DNA of 64,000 nt from a bacterium (GTDB lineage: Bacteria; Verrucomicrobiota; Kiritimatiellia; CAIKKV01; CAITUY01): assembly GCA_037128595.1 (NCBI GenBank), contig JBAXWB010000005.1, positions 124,001 through 188,000 on the forward strand, given 5' to 3'. Each line of letters opens with the position of its first letter. Within the stretch, counting starts at the first letter, position 1. A model generated the notes under the pieces. The model was not told the origin of the DNA and searched no databases. It was given only the letters and a program-made list of their open reading frames with translations. Both the position numbers and the translations under genes were made by a program. Shown piece by piece: positions 43,812-53,174 of this stretch.

Positions 43812-44534
43812 TTACGGCTTCGCGGAGGGCACGGATGCCGCAGGTGACGGTGGCAATAAGGGGACGATGATTTCGGCCACCTGCTTTGACTGGAGCGCGG
43901 TTCCCTTCTCCTTGTAATGAACGCCGCTTTCATCCCACAACTTGCCGGGATAGTTTGCGACCAGCGTATACAGATCGTCTACGGCGATACCCGCCTTGGT
44001 AATATGCTCTGCGGCGATCTTGTTCCGTTCGATCACGTTTTCATCGGGCTTGTCACCCTTCTTGGCGCAGGGCGTGGTGGTAGCCCAGATGAGCTTGGAT
44101 TTGGGGGCGTAGCGCTGGATCGTGCTGAGCATATCCGCAAACCCTTCCCGGTAGGTGCTCATGTCTCCATGAAGGCCGAAGTTGAAGTGGATGACCGAAT
44201 AGGTGTTCATCCGGAGCACCAGTTTGAGCTCGTCAAGTAGGGCGGGATCTCCCACGGCCAGGGATGTGGCTAACATGGAGACATACGCCTTGCCCTTGAG
44301 CGCGGTCCTGACCTCCGTAGTATACCGTGCAGTAATCGAGTCTCCGATGAGCAGGACAAGAGGTAGATTCGCCGCTTCAGGTTCGGACCCCTTTGTGTTG
44401 ATGGAGAGGGTGCTCCAAGTCGCTCCCTCTCTGATCTTCTTGTAATGGTAGAGCCCTTCGTCCTCGGAATTGGAGATGGCCATGCCTGCCATTAAAGCCG
44501 TTACCGCAAATACGATCGTTTTCTTTGTCATCAT
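43812..44534 (-). CDS. Secreted SGNH hydrolase, small
   Basis: 240 residues with a signal peptide (TIVFAVTALMAGMAIS). Block I VLLIGDSITARYT gives Ser66; FGLHGDMSTY replaces the usual GxND block; DESGVHYKEKGTAL near 210 supplies the terminal His. Related to verrucomicrobial short GDSL esterases. It lies 118 bp downstream of the sialidase-like gene on the same strand, probably the last gene of that unit. Substrate unknown. Confidence 0.8.
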   Translation of the reverse strand: MMTKKTIVFAVTALMAGMAISNSEDEGLYHYKKIREGATWSTLSINTKGSEPEAANLPLVLLIGDSITARYTTEVRTALKGKAYVSMLATSLAVGDPALLDELKLVLRMNTYSVIHFNFGLHGDMSTYREGFADMLSTIQRYAPKSKLIWATTTPCAKKGDKPDENVIERNKIAAEHITKAGIAVDDLYTLVANYPGKLWDESGVHYKEKGTALQSKQVAEIIVPLLPPSPAASVPSAKP

Positions 44535-44652
44535 TTCCTTTTCCTATATTCTGTGAAGGTTTGTTAACCCATCACTTACCGGTTCCTTATTGCCCAAGCC
44601 AATCGGGATGATTATGCGCATCAATCATTTTCATAGACTCCAAACATAGGGT

Positions 44653-46182
44653 TCACGACCGTCCAAAGCGGAAGCTGTATAAAGTGGCATGACTCATGGC
44701 GAAATTCATGCGGATGAGTTTCCCGGCAAAAGCGCCGACATTACTCCCGTGCTTCCATTTGACCATGCGTTCTCCCCTGTCCCCCTTAAGCTCAATACAA
44801 TCATCCAAAGTGAACCCCTTTATGGGAATTCCGAAGAAATCATGTAACTCTACACGGATACAACCTGTCGGTGATGTGGAATAGTCAAGATATAGGGAGT
44901 CCCCTTCGAACCGGAAGGGAAGAATGAGCAGCTCTCCATGGCTGTCCTCAGCGCGAATCGACACCCCGCTCTCACCTTGTTTTTCCCGTCTCACGTTTAT
45001 CAGGTGGTCAATAAACTGGTCATTATCCAAAGGCGCCTGCTCAAGTCCGAGAGTGACACGATGTTTCTGGCTGATGATCGTTGGCCCCCTGTCGACATAT
45101 CCCGGTCTGTGATTGCGTAATATATCCTCCTCCGTGAAAGACTGGAGCAGGATTTCACTCTCCCCGAGGCGATTGCGGTCATAAATCATAAGGAGCCTGC
45201 CTTCCGGCGTTTCCACGGCGTCGGGATAACTGACATTGGTTCGTTCATCAAGGAGAAGCTGGTAAGGCCATGATAGACCCTCATCATCCGACAGCAGTGC
45301 CGTTAGATGACTTCGCTTGGTGAAATTAACGTGGTTGATCAATAGCAATCGACCCGAGCGCAATCGGCGGATATGGAAGCGGGAGCAGGGGCCCGGCAGA
45401 ACCGCGTGAGGAGAGGCTAGCCAAGTCCGTCCACGGTCATGCGAGAAAGCCTCACCGATGCCGTCCTTGACGCGTACCAGCATCCACAATGTCCCATCAT
45501 TCTTTTCGACAATGATATGTTCATCACAGTCACGATTCGGCACGTCGGCTGAACCCAAAAGCTCGAACGTTTTCCCCTGATCACGGCTGCACACGACATT
45601 CGAATACTCTTCCTCAGGTAAGGAGTGAAAATAGGGGCGGTTATGGGTCCAAATGGCGCAGGGGAAAAGCCATTCCCCGGTAGAAAGGACCGTTGGTCGG
45701 TTCTTCATCACGCCATTGGCAATGCGGCGGGGAGTTGACCATTCCGGGGACGGTGACCCGGAATTTTCGCATCGAATGAACCACACCCCTCCACGCCCAT
45801 CAAATGTCTTGCCGTAATGGGCGCACTGCGCCCAAAACAACCACATTCTCCCTAGCGGATCATGCCAAAGCACAGAATCAAAAGCGCGAATGATGCCAGG
45901 CGGATCAATCACCAAGGTGGGTTCAGACCATGTGAGTCCGTCATCAGCGCTGGTTACAAGCACAGCATAATTGAACTCGTCTTCATTACATCCGCCGGAA
46001 AACCAGGTTGCCCAGAGGCGTCCATTCGCGGCACGCTCAATTCCGGGAACCCCCTGCCACTTTCGGTTTCTTTCAGCGTATTCAGGTCCTGGGCAGAACT
46101 TGATCGGCACCGGCTGCATCGCTAAATCTTCAACATTTCCCGCAGACACTCCCGCTTTAACAGGAAGATTTACTGTATTCAT
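44653..46182 (-). CDS. Sialidase-fold (BNR/Asp-box) protein
   Basis: 509 residues with at least four Asp-boxes: SADDGLTW, SRDQGKTF, SHDRGRTW and SDDEGLSW, marking a six-bladed sialidase-type propeller. The entry motif is GVPGIERAANGRLWATW instead of the FRIP motif of true sialidases; this form is common in PVC proteins whose activity is unproven. No signal peptide is evident. Downstream of and co-directional with the aldolase gene (38-bp gap), driven from copy F. Calling it an exo-alpha-sialidase would be an inference; the KDPG-type aldolase neighbour does not support sialic acid specifically. Confidence 0.75.
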   Translation of the reverse strand: MNTVNLPVKAGVSAGNVEDLAMQPVPIKFCPGPEYAERNRKWQGVPGIERAANGRLWATWFSGGCNEDEFNYAVLVTSADDGLTWSEPTLVIDPPGIIRAFDSVLWHDPLGRMWLFWAQCAHYGKTFDGRGGVWFIRCENSGSPSPEWSTPRRIANGVMKNRPTVLSTGEWLFPCAIWTHNRPYFHSLPEEEYSNVVCSRDQGKTFELLGSADVPNRDCDEHIIVEKNDGTLWMLVRVKDGIGEAFSHDRGRTWLASPHAVLPGPCSRFHIRRLRSGRLLLINHVNFTKRSHLTALLSDDEGLSWPYQLLLDERTNVSYPDAVETPEGRLLMIYDRNRLGESEILLQSFTEEDILRNHRPGYVDRGPTIISQKHRVTLGLEQAPLDNDQFIDHLINVRREKQGESGVSIRAEDSHGELLILPFRFEGDSLYLDYSTSPTGCIRVELHDFFGIPIKGFTLDDCIELKGDRGERMVKWKHGSNVGAFAGKLIRMNFAMSHATLYSFRFGRS

Positions 46183-46220
46183 AAAGATCGGTTACCTCTC
46201 AATGGAAGGGCTATTGTTTG

Positions 46221-46874
46221 TTAGATTCCGCATGGCCTCAACCGCTTATGTGCGGCCAAAGCCTTGACAAGTTCCTGAACCGCAAGATTGATTTCGGAAA
46301 GTGACTTGCCAGGTTTATAAAGATCAGAGCCAATCCCTACCCCGTCAGCAACACGTAAATACTCTGATAAATTCGAGGCATTGACGCCTCCGACGGCCAA
46401 AATCGGGGCATTGATGACCGCTTTCAGGTCTTTAATATATCCCGAGCCTAATCTCCCGCAGGGAAAGCACTTAAGATAATCCGCACCAGCCTGAATGGCT
46501 GAAAAGCCCTCCGTAGGAGTCATAAATCCAGGGATCGAGACCAATCCAAGGGCTTTCGTTTTCCGGATAACTAGGGGATTCGAGTCCGGAGAGATCATAT
46601 ACCGAGCCCCAGCGGCGGCGGCATTGACCACATCGGCTTCCGATAAGACGGTGCCCGCTCCAATCAAAATACGGCCCCCTTGGTCATATTTTGCAGACAG
46701 CAGGCGGATGCTCTCTAGCGCCTCTGGAGAATTCAGAGGTACTTCGGCCAGAGTGAACCCGCCGTTTTCAAGGGCATCATGAAGCCCTTCAATTTCTGCA
46801 GGTTTTACCCCTCGCAAAATGGCAATGGCGGGGCATTCATCAATTTTCTTCTTAAAAACGTCATACGTATCCAT
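46221..46874 (-). CDS. KDPG/KDPGal aldolase family protein
   Basis: 217 residues. AIAILRGVKPAEIEGL at the N-terminus, EVPLNSP near residue 44 with the catalytic glutamate, IPGFMTPTE near 114 and DYLKCFPCG near 132 with the Schiff-base lysine. Cleaves 2-keto-3-deoxy-6-phospho-hexonates to pyruvate and glyceraldehyde-3-phosphate. LKCFP is nearer DgoA-like than Eda-like proteins as I recall, so 6-phosphogalactonate is possible. First gene after operator-promoter copy F (about 56 bp leader). No kinase for the substrate is seen in the window. Confidence 0.85.
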   Translation of the reverse strand: MDTYDVFKKKIDECPAIAILRGVKPAEIEGLHDALENGGFTLAEVPLNSPEALESIRLLSAKYDQGGRILIGAGTVLSEADVVNAAAAGARYMISPDSNPLVIRKTKALGLVSIPGFMTPTEGFSAIQAGADYLKCFPCGRLGSGYIKDLKAVINAPILAVGGVNASNLSEYLRVADGVGIGSDLYKPGKSLSEINLAVQELVKALAAHKRLRPCGI

Positions 46875-46929
46875 AAATAGGTTGCCTGCTGAACTTTCTG
46901 GAAACAGTTCTTATCCTTAGTATTTATTG

Positions 46930-46992
46930 ATTATAAGTCCCTGCTCGTTTATTTCCTTCACGGTCTCACCAAATACCTGCACAAAATCACCA
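46930..46992 (-). promoter_or_regulatory. AraC-type operator-promoter, copy F
   Basis: Two intact TGGTGA half-sites (starting 46992 and 46971 on the minus strand, 21 bp apart), tail GACCGTGAAGGAAAT, and a perfect TATAAT at 46935-46930, 36 bp after the second half-site. It precedes the aldolase, sialidase-like and SGNH genes. Same subtype as copy D. Confidence 0.85.
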
Positions 46993-47092
46993 ATTTCAGG
47001 TGCCCTGATCTCGACAGGGAGGAGGTGCTGATTCTTAGAAAATGATTCGGCGCATTTTCCCGTGTCACAATCAAATCATGAGAACCGGGCCC

Positions 47093-50000
47093 CTATTTGG
47101 TTGTGATGAGGGAAATCTTCTGGTTCAGTGCATCCCTGCACTTCTGTGGTAGGCCGGAGACCGCCGCAGCTTCGTTATATTTGGCCAGGGCGTCAACGTC
47201 CTTGCCCTGCGCCCGGTAAACGTCGCCATAAGCTTCCAGAATACGCATCTTTCCCATACCGGTATCGTTCACCTTCGCCAAGGCGGCCAGAGCCTCAGCA
47301 TAGTGGCCCTGCCGCAGAAGTATCCGGCACATGGCCATCCCCGAACTTGTATGATAGGGGCCGCCTTTCAAATTATCTTTGGCGAGGACTTTTTCATAAA
47401 ATTCCAAGGCCTTCGCATCGTCCTTGAGTTTCTCGTAGACCTCCCCGAGGCATTGTGCGGCAACCATAGACAACGGGTTTGGACGCCCCACGGCTCTGCT
47501 CAAATCGTCCACCGCTGCCTGAAGGTTGCCCAAGTCACGGTACGCGCAGCCACGCTGATAGAATCCCTCGCCCGCCAGGGGATCCGGCCATTGACTGATA
47601 TCTTCATCCTTCAGCATGCCAACCAATTCCTTCGGGTTTTGTCTCGCCAGCATCATTTGCATGCGGCAGTGCAGGGAAACGGGCTTAAGCTCAATCGTCT
47701 TTGCCAGAAGGATGGCCTCGTCATACTGCTTCTGCCAGTTGAGGCTGTAGGCCGCATAGCGTAGGCATTCGGCCGTCTTCTGGGGGGTGGGCGCTGTGTT
47801 GGTTAATTTCAGGAAGGCGTCCTGCGCATCATCGATTTCCCCGGTTTCGTACAGTCTCATCGCCAGCGCGAAATCCTGGGGGAAATTCATTAGCTGGAGC
47901 CCCACTTGGCGGTCTCTGCCCTGAAATATGATTTCCCCGAGCCCGTCGCGAGCCGTTACTTCTTTCGTGTCCACCTGGGCCGACCAGATGGAGCGCTCGA
48001 CGGAGGTCGAGCCGTCATGATGCACGCGCCCAAAATTGCCCAGCCAGACTTTGCCCCGCTCGGGCGGCTCGACCCCCAGTGTCCTGAAGGGAATCCGCAG
48101 CAGCGCCAGCCAGCGATTGGTCGCTGAATCAAGGGCATTGGTGGACGTCCAGTCACCGCTCCAATCGGGGTCATCCTTCCCATAGCGTGGGTCTATGCCG
48201 TCTACGATGAATCCGTTGGCCGCATCGTATTTCGACTCGGGTAGTGGCCCCACGGTGAAATGATAGAATTTCTCGCGAGTACCCAGCGGGGCGATCACGA
48301 GATCCAGCAATTCCTGTTTATCCACCTTGCGGTCCGGCAGTTCGCATTCAAAGCGCAAATAGAGACTGTCTGAGTCAAAAAGCGCCCGCAGGACGGTCTT
48401 GCGCGTCAAGGGCTCTTTCGTACCCGGCATGCGGCGCAGATCCTGGGCGGTTGACTTTGCCCATACCGCCGAATTCAGTAAGATCGGCCCGACGGCGCTT
48501 TTCACGACCATGCTTTTCGTGCCAGGCAAAGCAGCGTTCCGCATCTCCCGTGTATCCCAGTTCAAAGGCGTGTCTTTGTATTTGGACAGGTACATATCAC
48601 GCTTGAGTGTGACATGATCGAGTGAAAGACCGCCAAATGGCCGCATCTCCGGCCAGCCGGTAATCGGTTTTGTTTCGGCGGGATTATTGGTGCTGTAGTA
48701 CGAGGCGATCAGGGCATTCCTCGAGTCTATCGCATCGAGCAACACGTCACGCAGGGCGCGGGTGGGCTGCATCCGGTAGGCGTCAGACAGATGCACGACC
48801 GTCGCAAGGCTCTTGAGGTAATCGAATTCCAGGCGCACGAGCGCCAGTCGGCATTTGACCTTCCTGGTATCCGCCAGTCGCTCAGCTTGCACCAGCTCCG
48901 CTTCCAGTGTCGCCAGCAGGTCCGGCGTGTAAAGAAAACTAATGATTTGGAAGGAATCCATCAAATACTTCCTGCTTTGACCCTTGATATCCTTATAGAC
49001 CCAGGAAGGACACCCGATACCCAGAACGCTCGCGTAAGACTCGATGCCATGATAGAGGTCGGTATAGAATTGTTCCATGGGCTCGGCGGCCCCGCCGAAC
49101 GCGGCCCCGCAGAATTCACTCATCAACTCCTTCGCGTTGTTCGTCGCCGGATCGTCGTATAGCCGTCCGAACACGTAGTAGACCGGTCCCTCCAGCCCGT
49201 ACACCTCACTGACGCCGTCCCGGCAGGCGCCAATCACGTGCTGTTGGGAGAACATCCTGGCTTGCGTCTCTACAAAACGAGGGGTGCGGGTCGGCGTGAC
49301 ATACCCGTTGGCCAGGTGATACCCCCCCCAGTATTGCAAATCCACAAGGAACCCGCCGATTCCCTTGTATTCGTTCAGCCGGGCAAAAGATTCAGGGGTC
49401 GACATGCAGGTGGAAATCACCACGTTTGACGGAAACGATTTGAACGTCTTTGGCAAGGTTCCCGTGACGCTATAGGGCTCGAGCATGACTTGCCGGTCCG
49501 GGTACGAATGGTGTAGCCGTTCAGCCAGATCCCGATGGAATATCCAAAGCTTCTCGCCCCAGTCATTGCCGGTGCCATATAGATCCCTGCATTTTTCGCA
49601 CTGACAAGGCCGGAATCCGTCTGTTTGCATAATAAAGAGCGACTGGTATCCTTTGCTGAAGGACTGAGCCGCCCACTGGTAGATTAGCTCCTGGACTTCA
49701 GGGTTGGAGATGCAATATTGCGCGGTCGACCAATCATTCGTGTTCCCGATCCGCTTGCCATTGATCAATGCGAAATATTCCGGATGCGTCGTGCAGTATT
49801 TGCTCAGCGGTATGGCCAGTTCATAGGTGTGGGCGAGCGGCATCCGGTCGCAGACGGGAAAGAGATTGTTCGCCACTTCATAGAATCCCTCCTTCGGCTC
49901 GCCCGTGTTGAATGCAAGAAAAGGTTCCTTCCTGACGTCCAGGTCTGCGGGAATCGCGATTCGCCAGGTCTTGAGGAACTCGAAACAGGGGGAGTCCAAC

Positions 50001-50530
50001 AGATTGACGTCGGAAAGGGGGGCGGACCACGGCCTCGTTGCCGGATACAAGAAGCGCGTTCCGGCGTACTGTCTCAGGAAATCAGCCGCAGCCTTGGCGG
50101 TGCCCAGTATGGGCATCAGCCTCTGGCCGGGGGCGCCGGCGTCGTTGATGGTGGGCGCCTTATCACGCCCCGCCACGATGACGTCTCTCCCGACTGCTTT
50201 GCAGGCGTAAGCCCAGTCTTTGAATCGAGCGGCCTCGATGCCGTTGGTCCGGGCGAACGCAGTATTGCCGAGATAAATTCCCGGCCTGCCCGGATCGCGT
50301 CCTGACTCGGGAACCACGGGCAAATCGGCGCCATTCGCTTTAAAGGCCGTCTGGACCAACCGCGCCGTTTTCTCGAGGCAATTACTGATTACCGGGCTCA
50401 GCAAACTATCCGGAACCACAATCTGGTACTCGGTCTTCCCGCCCTCGGCCAGCACGAGATCTGCGGCGGAACCTGCTGAAACGCCCGTCACCCCCATCAT
50501 TCCTGCCACCGCTAACAATCTGATGTTCAT
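47093..50530 (-). CDS. DUF4838 protein fused to C-terminal TPR domain
   Basis: 1145 residues from the ATG at 50530 with CAGGAG upstream; the longer frame to 50635 overlaps the preceding gene and is rejected. Signal peptide (about 1-23), N-terminal domain, DUF4838 core (CISNPEVQELIYQW, DGFRPCQC, WGEKLWIFHRD, GLEGPVYYVFGRLYDD), CBM9-like part, then from about residue 880 a TPR section including LKDEDISQWP, YQRGCAYRDLGNLQAAVDDLSRAV and YGDVYRAQGKDVDALAKYNEA. The GH2-like end of the other two long DUF4838 genes is replaced by this TPR, equivalent to the separate gene at 36598. Second gene of its unit after 50605. Confidence 0.85.
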   Translation of the reverse strand: MNIRLLAVAGMMGVTGVSAGSAADLVLAEGGKTEYQIVVPDSLLSPVISNCLEKTARLVQTAFKANGADLPVVPESGRDPGRPGIYLGNTAFARTNGIEAARFKDWAYACKAVGRDVIVAGRDKAPTINDAGAPGQRLMPILGTAKAAADFLRQYAGTRFLYPATRPWSAPLSDVNLLDSPCFEFLKTWRIAIPADLDVRKEPFLAFNTGEPKEGFYEVANNLFPVCDRMPLAHTYELAIPLSKYCTTHPEYFALINGKRIGNTNDWSTAQYCISNPEVQELIYQWAAQSFSKGYQSLFIMQTDGFRPCQCEKCRDLYGTGNDWGEKLWIFHRDLAERLHHSYPDRQVMLEPYSVTGTLPKTFKSFPSNVVISTCMSTPESFARLNEYKGIGGFLVDLQYWGGYHLANGYVTPTRTPRFVETQARMFSQQHVIGACRDGVSEVYGLEGPVYYVFGRLYDDPATNNAKELMSEFCGAAFGGAAEPMEQFYTDLYHGIESYASVLGIGCPSWVYKDIKGQSRKYLMDSFQIISFLYTPDLLATLEAELVQAERLADTRKVKCRLALVRLEFDYLKSLATVVHLSDAYRMQPTRALRDVLLDAIDSRNALIASYYSTNNPAETKPITGWPEMRPFGGLSLDHVTLKRDMYLSKYKDTPLNWDTREMRNAALPGTKSMVVKSAVGPILLNSAVWAKSTAQDLRRMPGTKEPLTRKTVLRALFDSDSLYLRFECELPDRKVDKQELLDLVIAPLGTREKFYHFTVGPLPESKYDAANGFIVDGIDPRYGKDDPDWSGDWTSTNALDSATNRWLALLRIPFRTLGVEPPERGKVWLGNFGRVHHDGSTSVERSIWSAQVDTKEVTARDGLGEIIFQGRDRQVGLQLMNFPQDFALAMRLYETGEIDDAQDAFLKLTNTAPTPQKTAECLRYAAYSLNWQKQYDEAILLAKTIELKPVSLHCRMQMMLARQNPKELVGMLKDEDISQWPDPLAGEGFYQRGCAYRDLGNLQAAVDDLSRAVGRPNPLSMVAAQCLGEVYEKLKDDAKALEFYEKVLAKDNLKGGPYHTSSGMAMCRILLRQGHYAEALAALAKVNDTGMGKMRILEAYGDVYRAQGKDVDALAKYNEAAAVSGLPQKCRDALNQKISLITTK

Positions 50531-50586
50531 GGACACTCCTGACCCTTTCGTCATTTCCTTCACGCTGAGGTACACGCCTAGGGGCT

Positions 50587-50604
50587 TACCACCAGACGGT
50601 GGTA
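50587..50604. promoter_or_regulatory. Stem-loop between the two DUF4838 genes
   Basis: A perfect 7-bp stem TACCACC/GGTGGTA with a 4-base loop begins right after the stop of the upstream gene (50605) and is not followed by a T-run, so it is more likely an mRNA-processing or stabilising hairpin than a terminator. Further on, CGTGAAGGAAAT repeats a 12-base piece of copy F. Confidence 0.5.
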
Positions 50605-53082
50605 TTACTTGACAATCAGCTCTCCGAATTTCCAAGGTTCGCAGAAACCCTTTGTTCCTGTCGGTGAAAAAGCAGCGTCCTCCACTTCCTTGCCACCCCT
50701 TATCCGCATGCGGCAGAGGTTGAAATGCCAGGGGGCCTTTGCTGTCGGTTTCTTTCCTTCCACCTTTTTCAGGGGATCGGCGCCGCCCGCGTCGTTATCA
50801 CTGACAGGAATACGCACTTCCACGCTCCAGAACGTATCGCCGACATACGTGGCGACCTCGGCCTCGGAAGACCAGAGCGTGTCGAGTCTCTTGATCCGGT
50901 CAATGTCCACCAGCGCACCGGCAGGATTGATGGCGAGCTGATAATAGGAGTGCGACTGCGTTTCCAGCAGCAATTCGACGTCATCCCCGGTCATCAGGTT
51001 CAAATCATCCTTGGATTGTGTGGCGGCAATGTTCAGCCCTTTCATATCCGCTTCGTCACAGCGGATGCCGACAATCAACGCCATGTCGCTCCATACCATT
51101 TTGAACGTGGTTCTGGACGCGGCCGGCTGGCTTGAGACGATTTCCTTGAGTTCATATTCCGGCACATCCTTCCAGAACGGCTTGTCGAGTTTTCCGTCCA
51201 ACTTGAAATCCAAATTCTGGCGCTCAACGGCTTCCGCCCGGGGGCCCTTCCGGCCCGCGGCCAGTTTATCGCGTAGCTTCTTCATCGGTTCAACGAACGC
51301 GACCATCAGGTCGATCCGCTTGCCGTACACCGTGTCTCCGGCCGCCTTGCGGGCGGCAGCGAGCAGTTCAAACGCCGTGTCAATGGGGGCTGCTTGCGAC
51401 TGCATGAGCGGCCAGTTCGTTTCGGAGAACTCGATGAACGTCTTCATCTCCTTGGCGGCAGGGCCGTAGAACTTCTCGCAATACTCGTTCAGGAGTGCGT
51501 CAATATCCTGACCGGCATCCCAGTAATACCGCGCCGTTACGTAGATATTCAGGTGGTTGAATCCGGGCGCATGCATGTCCTTGCCGCCGGAGTCGAAGCC
51601 ATAGGTCCCTTCCGTGTATTCGCCGTACGATTGCCCCTTCAGCGAGTGCAAGTCCTCCGCAATGATATGCGGCAGATATACCGGCATGCCGGCGGTAGGG
51701 ATGGTCGGGCGGCTGGACAGCAGGAACTCGGAGGTGCAGAAATTGCCCGGCGCCACCTTGTCCAACCAGGCCTTGCGGTTATTTAACACATGGGCGCGGA
51801 AGTCCGGATCGGTGAATCCCTGTCGTCCATTGAAGAATCCTGCCACCACGTTGGGACTGAACTTGTCGATCTTCGTTGGAGGCAGCCAATAGAGGCCATA
51901 AGCCTCGCAGCGCACGGTCTTGTCCGGATTGGTCTTGTACAATTCCGTGGCCACCCGATTGACGAACTCCCATACGTAGTCGGACAATATTCCTTGGAAT
52001 CCACGTTCTGGCGAGCCCTTGCCCTTGCACAAGTCGCATTGGCAGATGTTGCTCAGGGAGTCGCCCGGCATGATCGAGATTCCCGGCTCATCGGGGTATA
52101 TCTTGAAATAGGCGCGGCAGAATCGCACGGTGTCGTCGATGAATTTTTCCGAGGAAAAGCAGGGAGTCCCCCAGCCAAACGGCTCCAGCATCTCCCGCTT
52201 GCCGTTAATCAGGGCAAACTCCTCGGGGTGGGACTTGTCTCGGATATGAACGTGCACAAGTCCATGAACAATATCGCCAATCCCCACGAGATCGGGCGCC
52301 TGTCCGAGCCCGATCCGCAGCCGCCAGAGCACGGCCTCTTTCGAGCCGGACGCGAAGGTAGGGGAGTAGAAGCCGCAGTTACGGTACGCAAAATCCGGAC
52401 GAACGACCTTGTTCATTTGGTCGAACGCAATGGACTTGCTGGCAGGAACGATTTCACCGAGGTCGCCGGCCATGTACCAGCGCACCCCCTGCATACGTAA
52501 AAACTCATAGACGGCATTCAACGACCCCCGCTCATCAAAATCCCATATATCGAGGGCTTGATTGTAGGCGCTGCCGGGCCAGCCGATCGGGTTAGTCCAC
52601 TTCCCCCCAGTCAGCGCGTCCCATTCCTCGTAATAGAATGGGCGTGAATTCTTATTGCGGATATAGGTCGGAGGCGCCTTGAAATCTTTGTCATACCCCA
52701 GAAGTGCCAGCCAGTTGTCCCCGGACACCATCTTGAAGGCACCGTATTTGAGCCCTTCATCGCTTAATTTCAATGCGTCGGTATAAGCGCTTCTTCCAAC
52801 ATAGATCTTGACGGGGATTCCGGTGCCCGGCGCATTGGTGATCGCCAGTCTGGCCCCGCTGATTTTCTCGATATACGTCTGCAGCTCCGTCGCGGCCAGT
52901 TTCACCGCGCGCGGCGGATGTTCGGAGACGACGATCTCCGCCTGAGTCTTCCCGTCCTTGACGATGAACGACTCGGCACAGACGGCCGTTGAGAGCATAC
53001 TGCCGAAAATACCGAGGATAATAAACGCGGCGCAGCCCGATTTCCATCCCTGGGAGGGGCGCATGACAGGTCCCTTATTCAT
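50605..53082 (-). CDS. DUF4838 family secreted protein with CBM9-like C-terminus
   Basis: 825 residues; the ATG at 53082 follows AAGGAACGCC. Signal peptide (hydrophobic 18-36, VCAES), alpha-glucuronidase-type N-terminal domain (AVKLAATELQTYIEKISGARL, IYVGRSAYTD), DUF4838 core (about 230-560; SLSNICQCDLCKGKGSPERG, KTVRCEAYGLYWLPP, YGEYTEGTYGFDSGGKDMHAPGFNHLNIYV) and a CBM9-like sandwich (about 620-825; LDGKLDKPFWKDVPEYELK, DDVELLLET). More distant from the three other DUF4838 genes than they are from each other. Driven from copy G with a leader of about 90 bp. Substrate unknown. Confidence 0.85.
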   Translation of the reverse strand: MNKGPVMRPSQGWKSGCAAFIILGIFGSMLSTAVCAESFIVKDGKTQAEIVVSEHPPRAVKLAATELQTYIEKISGARLAITNAPGTGIPVKIYVGRSAYTDALKLSDEGLKYGAFKMVSGDNWLALLGYDKDFKAPPTYIRNKNSRPFYYEEWDALTGGKWTNPIGWPGSAYNQALDIWDFDERGSLNAVYEFLRMQGVRWYMAGDLGEIVPASKSIAFDQMNKVVRPDFAYRNCGFYSPTFASGSKEAVLWRLRIGLGQAPDLVGIGDIVHGLVHVHIRDKSHPEEFALINGKREMLEPFGWGTPCFSSEKFIDDTVRFCRAYFKIYPDEPGISIMPGDSLSNICQCDLCKGKGSPERGFQGILSDYVWEFVNRVATELYKTNPDKTVRCEAYGLYWLPPTKIDKFSPNVVAGFFNGRQGFTDPDFRAHVLNNRKAWLDKVAPGNFCTSEFLLSSRPTIPTAGMPVYLPHIIAEDLHSLKGQSYGEYTEGTYGFDSGGKDMHAPGFNHLNIYVTARYYWDAGQDIDALLNEYCEKFYGPAAKEMKTFIEFSETNWPLMQSQAAPIDTAFELLAAARKAAGDTVYGKRIDLMVAFVEPMKKLRDKLAAGRKGPRAEAVERQNLDFKLDGKLDKPFWKDVPEYELKEIVSSQPAASRTTFKMVWSDMALIVGIRCDEADMKGLNIAATQSKDDLNLMTGDDVELLLETQSHSYYQLAINPAGALVDIDRIKRLDTLWSSEAEVATYVGDTFWSVEVRIPVSDNDAGGADPLKKVEGKKPTAKAPWHFNLCRMRIRGGKEVEDAAFSPTGTKGFCEPWKFGELIVK

Positions 53083-53174
53083 GGCGTTCCTTTTTTGAAG
53101 ATCTCTATCGCTTGGTTATAGGTGGTGCTCCGTTGTTCGCCTGAACAATCCTTCGAACCACTCAGTCTTCACGG

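Noticed and set aside
44653-46182. Sialic acid catabolism operon
   Set aside because: The Asp-box protein lacks the FRIP motif and there is no NanA-type lyase, ManNAc kinase or sialate transporter in the window; the aldolase is of KDPG type.
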